DNA of 64,000 nucleotides from Pseudomonas sp. Teo4 (GTDB lineage: Bacteria; Pseudomonadota; Gammaproteobacteria; Pseudomonadales; Pseudomonadaceae). The notes under the pieces are model-generated. The model searched no databases and had not been told where the DNA came from. It saw only the letters and a program-made list of their open reading frames with translations. Positions 27,407 to 36,257 of the stretch are shown in pieces; position 1 is the first letter of the stretch, and the number at the start of each line of letters is the position of its first letter. Made by a program: the position numbers and the translations under genes. Location of the stretch: contig NZ_JAXCIL010000002.1 in assembly GCF_034387475.1 (NCBI RefSeq), positions 496,001 through 560,000 of the forward strand, in the 5' to 3' direction.

Positions 27407-27500
27407 GGGGCCGCTGGCGCGCCCCATCGCAGGCTTCGCCAGCTCCTACAAGAACCCGTGGGAGCTGGCGAAGCCTGCGATGGGCCGCGCCAGCGGCCCC
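27407..27500. repeat. Long near-perfect inverted repeat (type C REP pair)
   Basis: Arms of 40 bases at 27407-27446 and 27461-27500 differ at one position and are separated by 14 bases. The inner part, ATCGCAGGCTTCGCCAGCTCC, is a REP variant. The outer part, GGGGCCGCTGGCGCG, is extra. A run of seven T precedes the left arm (27400-27406). In RNA this could form a very stable 40-pair hairpin between the flavoprotein gene and yccS. Confidence 0.88.
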
Positions 27501-27549
27501 CGAAAACTGGCCTCGAAAGGTATTCATTCGATCACTGCCCAAGGCCATC

Positions 27550-29733
27550 ATGTCATCGAGCTCGTTCCGCCATTCGTTACGTCGTTTGTGGGGCCAAGAC
27601 AAGTTCAGCTACAGCATCCGGGTTACCGTTGCCCTGACCGGCAGCATGGCCCTGTGCTGGTATCAAGACGAGATGGCGCTGCTGATCCCGTTGTTCCTGG
27701 GCATCATCGCCAGCGCCCTGGCCGAGACCGATGACAGCTGGCAGGGGCGGCTCAGCGCCCTGGCTGTCACCCTGGTGTGCTTCGCCATTGCAGCCCTGTC
27801 GGTCGAGTTACTGTTCCCCTACCCCTGGATCTTCGCCGGCGCCCTGGCCCTGGCAGCCTTTGGCCTGACGATGCTCGGGGCACTGGGCGAGCGCTATGGC
27901 GCGATTGCCTCGGCCACCCTGATCCTCTCGGTGTACACCATGATCGGTGTGGACCAGCGCGGCGGCCAGGTCACCGACTTCTGGCACGAACCGCTGCTGC
28001 TGGTGGCCGGCGCAGCCTGGTATGGCCTGCTGTCGGTGCTGTGGCAGGCACTGTTTTCCAACCAACCGGTGCAGCAGAGCCTGGCCAAGTTGTTCTATGA
28101 GCTGGGGCGCTACCTCAAGCTCAAGGCCAATCTGTTCGAACCCATCCGCAACCTCGACGTGGAAGCCCGGCGCCTGGAACTGGCCCAGCAGAACGGCAAG
28201 GTGGTGGCTGCGCTGAACGCTGCCAAGGAAATCATCCTGCACCGGGTAGGCAACAGTCAGCCTAACTCCAAGCTCAGCCGCTACCTGAAGCTTTACTTCC
28301 TCGCGCAGGACATCCACGAGCGGGTCAGCGCCTCGCACTACCCATACAATGCCCTGGCCGAAGCCTTCTTCCACAGCGACGTGATGTTCCGTTGCCAGCG
28401 CCTGCTGCGCCAGCAAGGCTCGGCGTGCCAGGAGCTGTCACGCTCGATCCGCCTGCGTCAGCCGTTCGTGCTGGACAATGGCTTTGCCGACGCCCTGGAA
28501 GACCTCAACGCTTCACTCGAGCACCTGCGCATTCAAAGCAACCCGGCCTGGCGTGGGCTGCTGCGCTCGCTGCGCGCCCTGGCGGCGAACCTCGCCACCC
28601 TCGACCGGCTGCTGGGGGCCGCCAGCAACCCGGATAGCCTGGCCGATGCCAGCGACAGCAGCCTGCTGGACCGTTCGCCACGCAACCTCAAAGACGTCTG
28701 GAACCGCCTGCGCACGCAGCTCACGCCCACCTCGCTGCTGTTCCGCCATGCCCTGCGTCTGCCGCTGGCACTGTCGATCGGCTACGGCATGGTGCACCTG
28801 ATCCACCCAACCCAAGGCTACTGGATCATCCTCACCACCCTGTTCGTCTGCCAGCCCAACTATGGCGCGACGCGGCGCAAGCTGGTGCAGCGGGTTATCG
28901 GGACTGCAATCGGCCTGACGGTAGGCTGGGCGCTGTTCGACCTGTTCCCCAACCCGATCATCCAGTCGATGTTCGCGGTGGTCGCCGGCGTGGTGTTCTT
29001 CGTCAACCGCACCACCCGCTACACCCTGGCCACAGCAGCCATCACATTGATGGTGCTGTTCTGCTTCAACCAGATCGGCGACGGTTATGGGCTGTTCCTG
29101 CCACGCCTGTTCGATACCCTGGTGGGTAGCCTTATCGCCATTCTGGCGGTATTCCTGTTCCTACCCGACTGGCAGGGCCGCAGCCTGAACAAGGCACTGG
29201 CCAACACCCTGACCTGCGCCAGCGTGTACCTGCGCCAGATCATGCAGCAATACGCCCACGGCAAGCGCGACGACCTGGCCTACCGCCTGGCACGGCGCAA
29301 TGCGCACAATGCCGATGCGGCACTGTCCACCACCTTGGCCAACATGCTGATGGAGCCGGGGCACTTCCGTAAGGAAGCCGATGTAGGCTTTCGCTTCCTG
29401 GTGCTGTCACACACGCTGCTTAGTTACCTCTCCGGGCTGGGTGCCCACCGCGACACGACGCTGCCTACAGAGGTCCAGGAGCAGTTGATAGAAGGCGCGG
29501 GACAGAGCCTGGCCAACAGCCTCGACGAAATCGCCAACGGTTTGGCGGCGCGTCTGCCCGTATCGATCCACAGTGATACCGAGGAAGCTCTGGCCAATAC
29601 GCTGGAGCAGATGCCGGAAGAGCTCGATGAACAGCAGCGTTTGGTGCAGACACAATTGGCACTGATCTGCCGGCAATTGGGGCCATTGCGCACGCTGGCG
29701 GCGCATCTGATCAAGGAAGGTGCGCCGGGCTGA
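27550..29733 (+). CDS. yccS: YccS/YhfK family integral membrane transporter-like protein
   Basis: 727 residues from ATG 27550, with AAGG six bases upstream. The frame is open for 55 codons further upstream, but only through the REP sequence. The N-terminal block of about six helices starts at DKFSYSIRVTVALTGSMALCWY. A soluble region of some 220 residues follows, and a second block (LIHPTQGYWIILTTLFVCQPNYGATRRKLVQRVIG) holds the FUSC-type signature. The length matches YccS (about 720). FUSC proteins are thought to export aromatic acids, but no substrate is proven for YccS. The last 130 residues are cytoplasmic and helical. Confidence 0.88.
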   Translation: MSSSSFRHSLRRLWGQDKFSYSIRVTVALTGSMALCWYQDEMALLIPLFLGIIASALAETDDSWQGRLSALAVTLVCFAIAALSVELLFPYPWIFAGALALAAFGLTMLGALGERYGAIASATLILSVYTMIGVDQRGGQVTDFWHEPLLLVAGAAWYGLLSVLWQALFSNQPVQQSLAKLFYELGRYLKLKANLFEPIRNLDVEARRLELAQQNGKVVAALNAAKEIILHRVGNSQPNSKLSRYLKLYFLAQDIHERVSASHYPYNALAEAFFHSDVMFRCQRLLRQQGSACQELSRSIRLRQPFVLDNGFADALEDLNASLEHLRIQSNPAWRGLLRSLRALAANLATLDRLLGAASNPDSLADASDSSLLDRSPRNLKDVWNRLRTQLTPTSLLFRHALRLPLALSIGYGMVHLIHPTQGYWIILTTLFVCQPNYGATRRKLVQRVIGTAIGLTVGWALFDLFPNPIIQSMFAVVAGVVFFVNRTTRYTLATAAITLMVLFCFNQIGDGYGLFLPRLFDTLVGSLIAILAVFLFLPDWQGRSLNKALANTLTCASVYLRQIMQQYAHGKRDDLAYRLARRNAHNADAALSTTLANMLMEPGHFRKEADVGFRFLVLSHTLLSYLSGLGAHRDTTLPTEVQEQLIEGAGQSLANSLDEIANGLAARLPVSIHSDTEEALANTLEQMPEELDEQQRLVQTQLALICRQLGPLRTLAAHLIKEGAPG

Positions 29734-29740
29734 TTTTTGC

Positions 29741-30478
29741 CTAAAAGCCGTATTGGCGCATCAACCGGGCATAGCTGCCATCGGCCTTCATCGCGGCGAT
29801 GGCTTGCTCGAACCGCTCAACTATCTGCAGGTGGTCGGGCCGTTTGAGGCTCACCAGAATATGCAGGCTGTTCTCGCCCAAAGGTGGTTGAACCAGCTCC
29901 ACTTCATCACGCACCTGCGCGGGTTCGCGCTGCAGGTTGTATCGGGCGACGTACTCATCCTCCACCGCAAGTTGCACCCTCCCTGCCGCCAACATGCGCA
30001 CGGCGGACGAAAAGTTTCGCACCGGCACTTTGTTCAGGCGGGTGTCGCCATCGAATTCACGCGAATAAGCGTAATCACGTACCACGGCGATGCTGTAGGG
30101 ATACAGATCGGACTGACGCTGGTAACGTATATTGCCGCCCTTGCGTTGCAGCAGGCGAATGCGATTGGTCAGGTAGGCTTGGGAGAAATGACCAATCTGG
30201 GTACGTGAATCGTTGTACCAAGCATCGATCAGGACGTCATACCGCCCCTCTCCAACCCCCATCAATGCCCGCGCCCAGGGCACTTCCTCGACTTTGCTCT
30301 CATAACCGGCGCGGGTGAACGCCGTTGTGACGATGCTGGTGGCCAGTCCACCACCTGGCATGCCGCTGTCGGTGAAAGGAGGCCAGATGTCGGCCACCAG
30401 TCGTAGCTTGTCCTGCCCGACTGCCGGCAGGGTCAGCAACACTCCCAGTAACCCCAGAACGCAAAGCAGTGGCCGCAT
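29741..30478 (-). CDS. Periplasmic substrate-binding protein, SBP_bac_3-like
   Basis: 245 residues from ATG 30478, with AAGGAC six bases upstream. A signal peptide (MRPLLCVLGLLGVLLTLPAVGQ, cut near residue 22) is followed by LRLVADIWPPFTDSGMPGGG, the start of amino-acid-binding type III solute-binding folds. EVPWARALMGVGEGRYDVLIDAWY and the ending SYARLMRQYGF fit stand-alone Pseudomonas members of this family. No permease or ATPase gene is adjacent, so it may be a ligand sensor partner or use another transporter. It converges on yccS, with only eight bases between the stops. Confidence 0.85.
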   Translation of the reverse strand: MRPLLCVLGLLGVLLTLPAVGQDKLRLVADIWPPFTDSGMPGGGLATSIVTTAFTRAGYESKVEEVPWARALMGVGEGRYDVLIDAWYNDSRTQIGHFSQAYLTNRIRLLQRKGGNIRYQRQSDLYPYSIAVVRDYAYSREFDGDTRLNKVPVRNFSSAVRMLAAGRVQLAVEDEYVARYNLQREPAQVRDEVELVQPPLGENSLHILVSLKRPDHLQIVERFEQAIAAMKADGSYARLMRQYGF

Positions 30479-30698
30479 GCTCAAGTCCTTTTTGCAGTAG
30501 AGGGCACACGCTGTTAACGCAATCTTCACCGCACCAGGCCATGAGATTACACAAAGCCAGGGTAGAGGGCAGCGGGCAATAATGTCATTTAGCCTCTATT
30601 TTGGCCGAGGCCTGTCAGGCACAACGAAAACACGGGGCCACTCGCCGTGGGCCGGCCAATTTGCGATGATCGGCCGCCCATCCAAGGAGTTCGCCACA

Positions 30699-31151
30699 AT
30701 GTCCATCAACTGGATCTGCAAACACCACACGGACCTCAGCAAAGACCAGCTGTATGCCATCCTGCAGTTGCGGACCGAGGTATTCGTGGTTGAACAACGC
30801 TGCGCTTACCAGGAGGTCGACGGCCAGGACCTGACTGGCGATACCTTACACGTGATGGGCTGGCAGGATGACAAACTGGTGGCCTACCTGCGCCTGCTGG
30901 ACCCACAAGCTCAGGGCGGCAATGTGGTCATCGGCCGGGTGGTGACATCACCGGCCGCCCGCAGCGAACGCCTGGGACATCCATTGCTGCTCAAAGGCCT
31001 CGAAGCCGCCGAACATTGCTGGCCGGGAATGCCGGTGTATCTGTCTGCGCAGGCGCATTTGCAGGGTTACTACGCTCGCCATGGCTTCGAAGTGGCCGGA
31101 GAGGAGTATGTCGAGGACGGGATACCGCACATCGGCATGCGAAAAGCCTGA
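30699..31151 (+). CDS. elaA: GNAT family N-acetyltransferase ElaA
   Basis: 150 residues from ATG 30699, with AAGGAG ten bases upstream. The sequence WICKHHTDLSKDQLYAILQLRTEVFVVEQ and the phrase CAYQEVDGQD are ElaA signatures. GRVVTSPAARSERLGHPLL is the acetyl-CoA pyrophosphate loop region, and YARHGFEVAGEEYVEDGIPH ends the fold as in E. coli ElaA (153 residues). The substrate is unknown. The open frame extends upstream to 30582 without support. It converges on the winged-helix gene at 31162. Confidence 0.92.
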   Translation: MSINWICKHHTDLSKDQLYAILQLRTEVFVVEQRCAYQEVDGQDLTGDTLHVMGWQDDKLVAYLRLLDPQAQGGNVVIGRVVTSPAARSERLGHPLLLKGLEAAEHCWPGMPVYLSAQAHLQGYYARHGFEVAGEEYVEDGIPHIGMRKA

Positions 31152-31161
31152 CGCCATCCGC

Positions 31162-31458
31162 TCAGGGATACCCAAGGACCTCGCGAATCTGCCGCAGGTG
31201 CTGAATGATCCACTGCTTGTCGATGGCGCCCCAATCATGGATGCGGTAATGCCCCGCATGGTTGCGCGCACCTTCCTGTTGCTCGAACTCGCAGACAATA
31301 TCCAGGTCGGCCAGCGCGGCGATGGTGTCCTGCGCGGTGCGCCGCGGCATGCCGGTGGCTTCCATCAGCGCCGGCACGCTGGTGGCGGTCTGGCTGTCGA
31401 TCAACCAGGCCACGTATAGACGACGATAGAAACTGCTCTTGGTCTTGCTCACTTCCAT
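31162..31458 (-). CDS. Small winged helix-turn-helix protein
   Basis: 98 residues from ATG 31458. The region SVPALMEATGMPRRTAQDTIAALADLDIVCEF is a helix-turn-helix with recognition helix and wing, similar to small MarR- or FeoC-like winged helices. The C-terminal third (IHDWGAIDKQWIIQHLRQIREVLGY) is an amphipathic helix that may form a dimer. It lies 12 bases downstream of the metallopeptidase gene and on the same strand, so they are likely co-transcribed. The target genes are not known. It is present as a stand-alone conserved protein in Pseudomonas, to my knowledge. Confidence 0.75.
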   Translation of the reverse strand: MEVSKTKSSFYRRLYVAWLIDSQTATSVPALMEATGMPRRTAQDTIAALADLDIVCEFEQQEGARNHAGHYRIHDWGAIDKQWIIQHLRQIREVLGYP

Positions 31459-31470
31459 GCCGCTTGGTCC

Positions 31471-31971
31471 TTAACAGTTGCCCGGCAGCTCCCGATAAGT
31501 CAGGTAGACGCGCAGGTCGAATTCCAGTTGGTGATAGTCCGGCTCCATGTGCTGACAGAGCTGGTAGAACGCCTTGTTGTGGTCACGTTCACGCAGGTGG
31601 GCCAGTTCGTGCACCACGATCATGCGCAGGAACTGGGGCGCCGCTTCCTTGAACAGCGAGGCGATACGGATTTCCTTCTTTGCCTTCAGCTTGCCGCCCT
31701 GCACCCTCGACACCGCAGTGTTGAGCCCCAAGGCACGGTGCGTGAGGTCCAGACGGTTGTCGAACAGCACCTTGTCCAGGCTCGGCGCTGTACGCAGGTA
31801 TTGCTGACGCAAATCCTGGGCATAGCCGTACAGCGCCTTGTCGCTCTGAACATCGTGGCGTTCAGGGTAACGGCGCTGCAGATACTCGCCCAGGCGGTTG
31901 CTGTCGATCATCTGGCGCACCTGCTCCTGCAGGTGCGGCGGGTAGGCTTGCAAATAGCGTAATACGGTCAT
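31471..31971 (-). CDS. YgjP-like M48-type zinc metallopeptidase
   Basis: 166 residues from ATG 31971. A TTG 13 codons upstream is possible, but neither has a clear ribosome site. VVHELAHLRERDHNKAFYQL holds HExxH plus the downstream acidic segment typical of the DUF45/YgjP family, followed by YHQLEFDLRVYL. The proteins are cytoplasmic putative metalloproteases without a known substrate. It starts 40 bases after cfcR stops and is followed closely by the winged-helix gene, so cfcR, this gene and the regulator could share a transcript. Confidence 0.85.
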   Translation of the reverse strand: MTVLRYLQAYPPHLQEQVRQMIDSNRLGEYLQRRYPERHDVQSDKALYGYAQDLRQQYLRTAPSLDKVLFDNRLDLTHRALGLNTAVSRVQGGKLKAKKEIRIASLFKEAAPQFLRMIVVHELAHLRERDHNKAFYQLCQHMEPDYHQLEFDLRVYLTYRELPGNC

Positions 31972-32010
31972 GGCGTGGCGTATGGCGAATCGAACCGCGA
32001 GTTTAGCCAA

Positions 32011-34131
32011 TCATAGCCTTGGCCAGGGGAAAATTGTCGGGAAGCCCCCCGCGTCCGCTGCCGTCATCGGATGCGCGACAATGAAGCCCTGCACGTAGGC
32101 GCATCCATTGGCTTTCAGCCAGGCCGCCTGGGCCGGAGTTTCCACCCCTTCGGCAATTACCGTGATGGCGTAATCCGCACACAAGCTGATCACACTGCGT
32201 ACCAAGGCTGCATCGACTGCAGAGTCCGGCAGGCGGGCGACCAGATGGCGGTCGATCTTCAGGGTATCGATCGGCAGGTCACGCAGCATGCGCAGCGAAC
32301 AGTCACCGGCGCCGAAATCGTCCAGGGCCACCCGCACGCCCAGCTCACGCAAACGATTGACCTGCTTAACCGCCTCGTCGATGTTGTACATCAGCGAAGT
32401 CTCCGCAACCTCGACTTCCAACTGCGAGGGGCTGAGCTCGTTATCGTGGATTACCCGCTGCAGTTCGTCGACCAGGCTGGGCATCGAGAACTGTGCACGG
32501 CTAAGGCTGATGCCAAGCACCAGGTCCGGCGCGAAGTGTTCACGCCAGGCCTGGCGCTGGGACACGCCTTGCCGGTAGATCCAGCTGGCCAGGCGGTTGA
32601 TCAACCGGGCCTCTTCCAGCAATGGAATGAACAGCCCCGGCGGCACATCGCCCACGCTCGGGTGCTGCCAACGCAGCAAGGCCTCGAAGCCGCGCAGGTG
32701 GCCGTCGATGAAACTGACCTGCGGCTGGTACACCAGGGTGAAGGCGCGCTCCTCGATGGCAGTGCGCACACTGTCTTCGAGCATCAGCCGCGAACGTGCC
32801 CGGCCATTGAGCTCCTGGTCATAGAAACGGTACTGCTGACGCCCGGCACGCTTGGCTGCGTACATCGCCACATCGGCTGCACGTAGCAGGCCTTCGACAT
32901 TGGCGCCGCAATCCGGGTAGGTGGCAATCCCGATGCTGACACCCAGGCTCAGGTCCAGATCGTCGATATGCTGGCAGCTCGACATCCGTTCCAGCAGCCG
33001 CTCGGCAAAACGGCCAGCCTGCTCCGGGTAAGGCAACCCGTCGAACAGCGCCGTGAACTCGTCGCCCCCCATGCGCGCCAGCAGCGCCTCGTTGCCCAGA
33101 CAATCCTTGAGCTGCTCAGCCACCCAGCGCAACACACGGTCGCCAGCGTCGTGCCCCAGCGAGTCGTTGATCCGCTTGAACCCGTCCAGGTCCATGTACA
33201 TCAGTGCCTGGGACTTGTCCGAGTGTTCATTGCGCAGCAGCACGGCCTCGGCAGCCTGATAGAAGCCACGGCGGTTGAGCAGGCCCGTGAGGGGGTCGGT
33301 CACGGCCTGGTATTCGAGCTGCTGGTGCAGGTTACGCACCACCGACATGTCCAGCACCGTCACCACCATGGCATGCTGGTCCGCGGGCAAGGGTGCGCAG
33401 GACAACGCCACCGGGACCAACTTACCCGTCTGGGTGCGTAGCTGGGCGTCATGTACGCGGAAAATTTGCCGAGCCAGGTAGGCTTGGTAGAACTCCGATT
33501 CAATCCACAGGCTTACGCTGGGTAGCTGGACCAGGTCCAGCACCGACACACCCTGCAATTGTTCGACCGGAGCCTGCAACAGCCGCGAGATAGCGGGGTT
33601 GGCGAAGCTGATGATACCTGTGGCATCCACCACCAGGATGCCCTCGGCGGCGTTTTCCAGGATCGAGGCATTGAAGGCCCTGGCCGCTTCCAGCTCTCGG
33701 GTCAGGCGCTGGAGCATGCGCCGGTTGCTCTGCTGGTCGAGCAGGGCCTGGACCTTGGGCTTGAGAATCTGTGGGTCGAACGGCTTGAACATGTAGTCCA
33801 CGGCGCCGCTGGCATACCCCTTGAGCACCGCAGCCTCGGACTGCTCGTTGGCCGTGAGAAAAATGATCGGGGTCAGCCGCGTGCGCTGGCTGCCGCGCAT
33901 CAGGCGCGCGACCTCAAAACCGTCCATTTCCGGCATTTGAACGTCCAGCAGCACCAGGTCGACATCGTGCTCCAGCAAGGCACTCAAGGCTTCCATCCCC
34001 GAGCTTGCCGTCAACACCTGCCAGTCCCCACGGGCTAACAGCGCCCGCATGCTGATGAGGTTTTCCGGGTAGTCGTCTACGACCAGTAAAACCGAGTTGC
34101 CGTCCGGCAATTGAGTATGAGCGCCATCCAT
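32011..34131 (-). CDS. cfcR: Response regulator with PAS, GGDEF and EAL domains (CfcR-like diguanylate cyclase)
   Basis: 706 residues: receiver domain 15-130 (phospho-acceptor Asp63 in LVLLDVQMP, switch Lys in MFKPFD), PAS-like region 150-265, GGDEF domain with intact GGDEF at 355-359, and EAL domain from 450. The RxxD inhibitory site before GGDEF is missing (LGNE). In the EAL domain, EAL (483-485), VAETS, DDFGAG and AEGVE are kept. The Mg-binding Asn of the NLS motif is Ser542 (AGC), so phosphodiesterase activity is doubtful. The position next to fda/fba matches CfcR of P. putida KT2440, an RpoS-dependent c-di-GMP producer. TCTAGAGTATTAA near 34180 resembles an RpoS -10. Confidence 0.9.
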   Translation of the reverse strand: MDGAHTQLPDGNSVLLVVDDYPENLISMRALLARGDWQVLTASSGMEALSALLEHDVDLVLLDVQMPEMDGFEVARLMRGSQRTRLTPIIFLTANEQSEAAVLKGYASGAVDYMFKPFDPQILKPKVQALLDQQSNRRMLQRLTRELEAARAFNASILENAAEGILVVDATGIISFANPAISRLLQAPVEQLQGVSVLDLVQLPSVSLWIESEFYQAYLARQIFRVHDAQLRTQTGKLVPVALSCAPLPADQHAMVVTVLDMSVVRNLHQQLEYQAVTDPLTGLLNRRGFYQAAEAVLLRNEHSDKSQALMYMDLDGFKRINDSLGHDAGDRVLRWVAEQLKDCLGNEALLARMGGDEFTALFDGLPYPEQAGRFAERLLERMSSCQHIDDLDLSLGVSIGIATYPDCGANVEGLLRAADVAMYAAKRAGRQQYRFYDQELNGRARSRLMLEDSVRTAIEERAFTLVYQPQVSFIDGHLRGFEALLRWQHPSVGDVPPGLFIPLLEEARLINRLASWIYRQGVSQRQAWREHFAPDLVLGISLSRAQFSMPSLVDELQRVIHDNELSPSQLEVEVAETSLMYNIDEAVKQVNRLRELGVRVALDDFGAGDCSLRMLRDLPIDTLKIDRHLVARLPDSAVDAALVRSVISLCADYAITVIAEGVETPAQAAWLKANGCAYVQGFIVAHPMTAADAGGFPTIFPWPRL

Positions 34132-34290
34132 GCTGCTTCTCTTGTAAGACTGACTTCAATGTGCGATTGGATCCGATTAATACTCTAGACTCGCAAGCGC
34201 CACAAGCAATGAGGTCATAACGCCATCAGTCAATAACTCTACGTTAGCCGACTAACGGTTGGTTTGCCTGCCCCTTTCATCCGGCCATAA

Positions 34291-34316
34291 AAAAACCCGC
34301 ATCGCTGCGGGTTTTT
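34291..34316. terminator. Bidirectional terminator between fba and cfcR
   Basis: Eleven-pair stem: AAAAACCCGCA (34291-34301), loop TCGC, complement 34306-34316. The A-run on one side and T-run on the other make it a classic intrinsic terminator in both directions. For fba it lies 17 bases after the stop. Confidence 0.92.
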
Positions 34317-34332
34317 CAAAGCAACCGAAGGA

Positions 34333-35397
34333 TCAGTTGACCTTGGCGGCCAGCTCACCTTTGAGGTAACGCTGGAACATGCCTTCCAGGGAGATCGGCT
34401 TGATCTTCGAGGCATTGCCGGCGGTGCCGAAGGCTTCGTAACGGGCGATGCACACGTCACGCATGGCTTTGACGGTTTCACCGAAGAACTTGCGTGGGTC
34501 GAACTCGCTCGGGTTCTGCGCCATCAGGCGACGCATGGCGCCGGTGGAGGCCAGGCGCAGGTCGGTGTCGATGTTGACCTTACGCACGCCGTGCTTGATG
34601 CCTTCGACGATTTCTTCAACCGGTACGCCGTAGGTTTCTTTGATGTCGCCGCCGTACTGGTTGATGATGGCCAGCCACTCTTGCGGAACCGACGAGGAAC
34701 CGTGCATCACCAGGTGGGTGTTAGGGATGCGCTTGTGGATTTCCTTGATGCGGTCGATGGCCAGCACGTCACCGGTTGGAGGCTTGGTGAACTTGTAAGC
34801 ACCGTGGCTGGTACCGATGGCGATAGCCAGGGCGTCGACCTGAGTCTTCTTGACGAAGTCAGCGGCTTCTTCCGGGTCGGTCAGCATCTGGCTGTGATCC
34901 AGCACGCCTTCGGCACCGATGCCGTCTTCTTCACCGGCCATGCCGGTTTCCAGCGAACCCAGGCAACCCAGTTCGCCTTCGACCGAAACGCCGCAGGCAT
35001 GGGCCATGGCAACGGTCTGCTGAGTAACGCGGACGTTGTACTCGTAGTCGGTCGGGGTCTTGCCGTCTTCGCCGAGCGAACCGTCCATCATGACCGAGCT
35101 GAAGCCCAGCTGGATGGAGCGTTGGCAGACGTCTGGGCTGGTGCCGTGGTCCTGGTGCATGCACACCGGGATGTGCGGGAATTCTTCGATGGCGGCCAGG
35201 ATCAGGTGGCGCAGGAACGGGGCACCGGCGTATTTGCGGGCACCGGCCGAGGCCTGGACGATCACCGGGGAGTCGGTCTTGTCGGCCGCTTCCATGATGG
35301 CGCGCATCTGCTCGAGGTTGTTGACGTTGAAAGCCGGAACGCCGTAACCGAACTCGGCGGCGTGGTCCAGCATCTGGCGCATGCTAATGAGTGCCAT
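34333..35397 (-). CDS. fba: Class II fructose-1,6-bisphosphate aldolase
   Basis: 354 residues from ATG 35397, with GGGAGAG upstream. Zinc ligands appear in [11 protein letters not shown] and later in the [12 protein letters not shown] and [10 protein letters not shown] segments. The closing region [19 protein letters not shown] fits the Calvin-cycle-type subgroup (CbbA/Fda) used by Pseudomonas. It cleaves FBP to DHAP and G3P. In pseudomonads, which lack phosphofructokinase, it runs mainly in the gluconeogenic direction. It is the last of the tkt-epd-pgk-fba group, after two small lipoprotein genes, and ends at a strong terminator. Confidence 0.96.
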   Translation of the reverse strand: MALISMRQMLDHAAEFGYGVPAFNVNNLEQMRAIMEAADKTDSPVIVQASAGARKYAGAPFLRHLILAAIEEFPHIPVCMHQDHGTSPDVCQRSIQLGFSSVMMDGSLGEDGKTPTDYEYNVRVTQQTVAMAHACGVSVEGELGCLGSLETGMAGEEDGIGAEGVLDHSQMLTDPEEAADFVKKTQVDALAIAIGTSHGAYKFTKPPTGDVLAIDRIKEIHKRIPNTHLVMHGSSSVPQEWLAIINQYGGDIKETYGVPVEEIVEGIKHGVRKVNIDTDLRLASTGAMRRLMAQNPSEFDPRKFFGETVKAMRDVCIARYEAFGTAGNASKIKPISLEGMFQRYLKGELAAKVN

Positions 35398-35497
35398 TGT
35401 GTATCTCTCTCCCGACAAGCGTCGTTTGTTTCGTGCAAGCCTGCCGCAGGGGCGGTTGCTGTTCAAGTTGTGTGGGCCGCCAGCGCGGCCCGGCCAG

Positions 35498-35827
35498 TCA
35501 CGGTGCCTTGCAGCCCCGCCCAATCAGATCGTTCGTCGCCACCCAGTACACCAGGCCTTCTTCGCCCTTGGTGTGGAAGGCCAGCACGCCATCGCTGTAC
35601 AGCGCGCCGGAGGCACCTGGCTCGGACTTGAGCCGGTAGACCTGGTCACCGCCGCCGAGGCGTACGTCGACCTGGTCACGCTGGGCATCGGCGAAGCGCC
35701 AGAGCACTTCGGTCTGGGTGTCGCAGACCCAGCGGGTCCAGTTGTCCGACGGCGCGGGCTGCGCCGGTTGCAGCAGCGAGCATCCTGCAAGTATCGCCAG
35801 GGCCATCGAGGCCAGCAGCGCTTTCAT
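35498..35827 (-). CDS. MliC-like lipoprotein (C-type lysozyme inhibitor fold)
   Basis: 109 residues with a lipoprotein signal (LAILAGC, Cys16). The mature part shows [20 protein letters not shown] and [22 protein letters not shown], which match the MliC/YdhA beta-barrel, including the SGxxYxxxxxxFxxKG motif that inserts into the lysozyme active site. A Cys pair (CDTQ and GRGC) can form the usual disulfide. Such proteins sit in the outer membrane and block host lysozyme. It lies 100 bases upstream of fba on the same strand. Confidence 0.82.
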   Translation of the reverse strand: MKALLASMALAILAGCSLLQPAQPAPSDNWTRWVCDTQTEVLWRFADAQRDQVDVRLGGGDQVYRLKSEPGASGALYSDGVLAFHTKGEEGLVYWVATNDLIGRGCKAP

Positions 35828-35860
35828 TCAGTTTCCTCGATTTTAGGCTGCTGTGCAGCC

Positions 35861-35943
35861 TTTCGCGGGTAAACCCGCTCCCACAGGTTCAGCGCAGCCC
35901 CGCAAAGGGGCGCGTTAGCTGTGGGAGCGGGTTTACCCGCGAA
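35861..35943. repeat. Inverted pair of type B REP elements
   Basis: Arms at 35861-35886 and 35919-35943 contain GCGGGTAAACCCGC and its complement. They separate the two small lipoprotein genes. Confidence 0.9.
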
Positions 35944-36006
35944 GGGCCGCACAGTGGCCCCGGTATTCAAGACCACGAAACACTCGTCAGGTTGCCGATC
36001 ACCCGA

Positions 36007-36225
36007 TCAAGGGCAACCCGGCGCCTTGCGCTGGTGCTCGTCGTCGTACTTTTCCAGGCCGGTAGGGCCCAGGCGCTTGTTGATCACCGGCACGGTCTCG
36101 GCCTGCCACTCGGACTGATAGCAACCGCCCTTGGGCGGCTGCGAGCTTTCAGCGTCCGAAGACGGGCTGCTGGAGCAAGCGCCCAACAAGCCGGCCACGA
36201 TCATCACAGGCAATTGCTTGACCAT
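36007..36225 (-). CDS. Small lipoprotein of unknown function
   Basis: 72 residues from ATG 36225. A lipobox, GLLGAC (Cys17), follows a hydrophobic segment. The mature part is 56 residues, starting SSSPSSDAESSQPPKGG and then CYQSEWQAETVPVINKRLGP; only two Cys are in the mature chain. No domain is recognised. It lies 32 bases downstream of pgk on the same strand, so it may be co-transcribed with it. A REP pair follows. Similar short lipoproteins occur after pgk in other Pseudomonas, as far as I recall. Confidence 0.72.
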   Translation of the reverse strand: MVKQLPVMIVAGLLGACSSSPSSDAESSQPPKGGCYQSEWQAETVPVINKRLGPTGLEKYDDEHQRKAPGCP

Positions 36226-36257
36226 CCGGTCGCTCCCTTTGCCAGGCGCCTTCTCAA

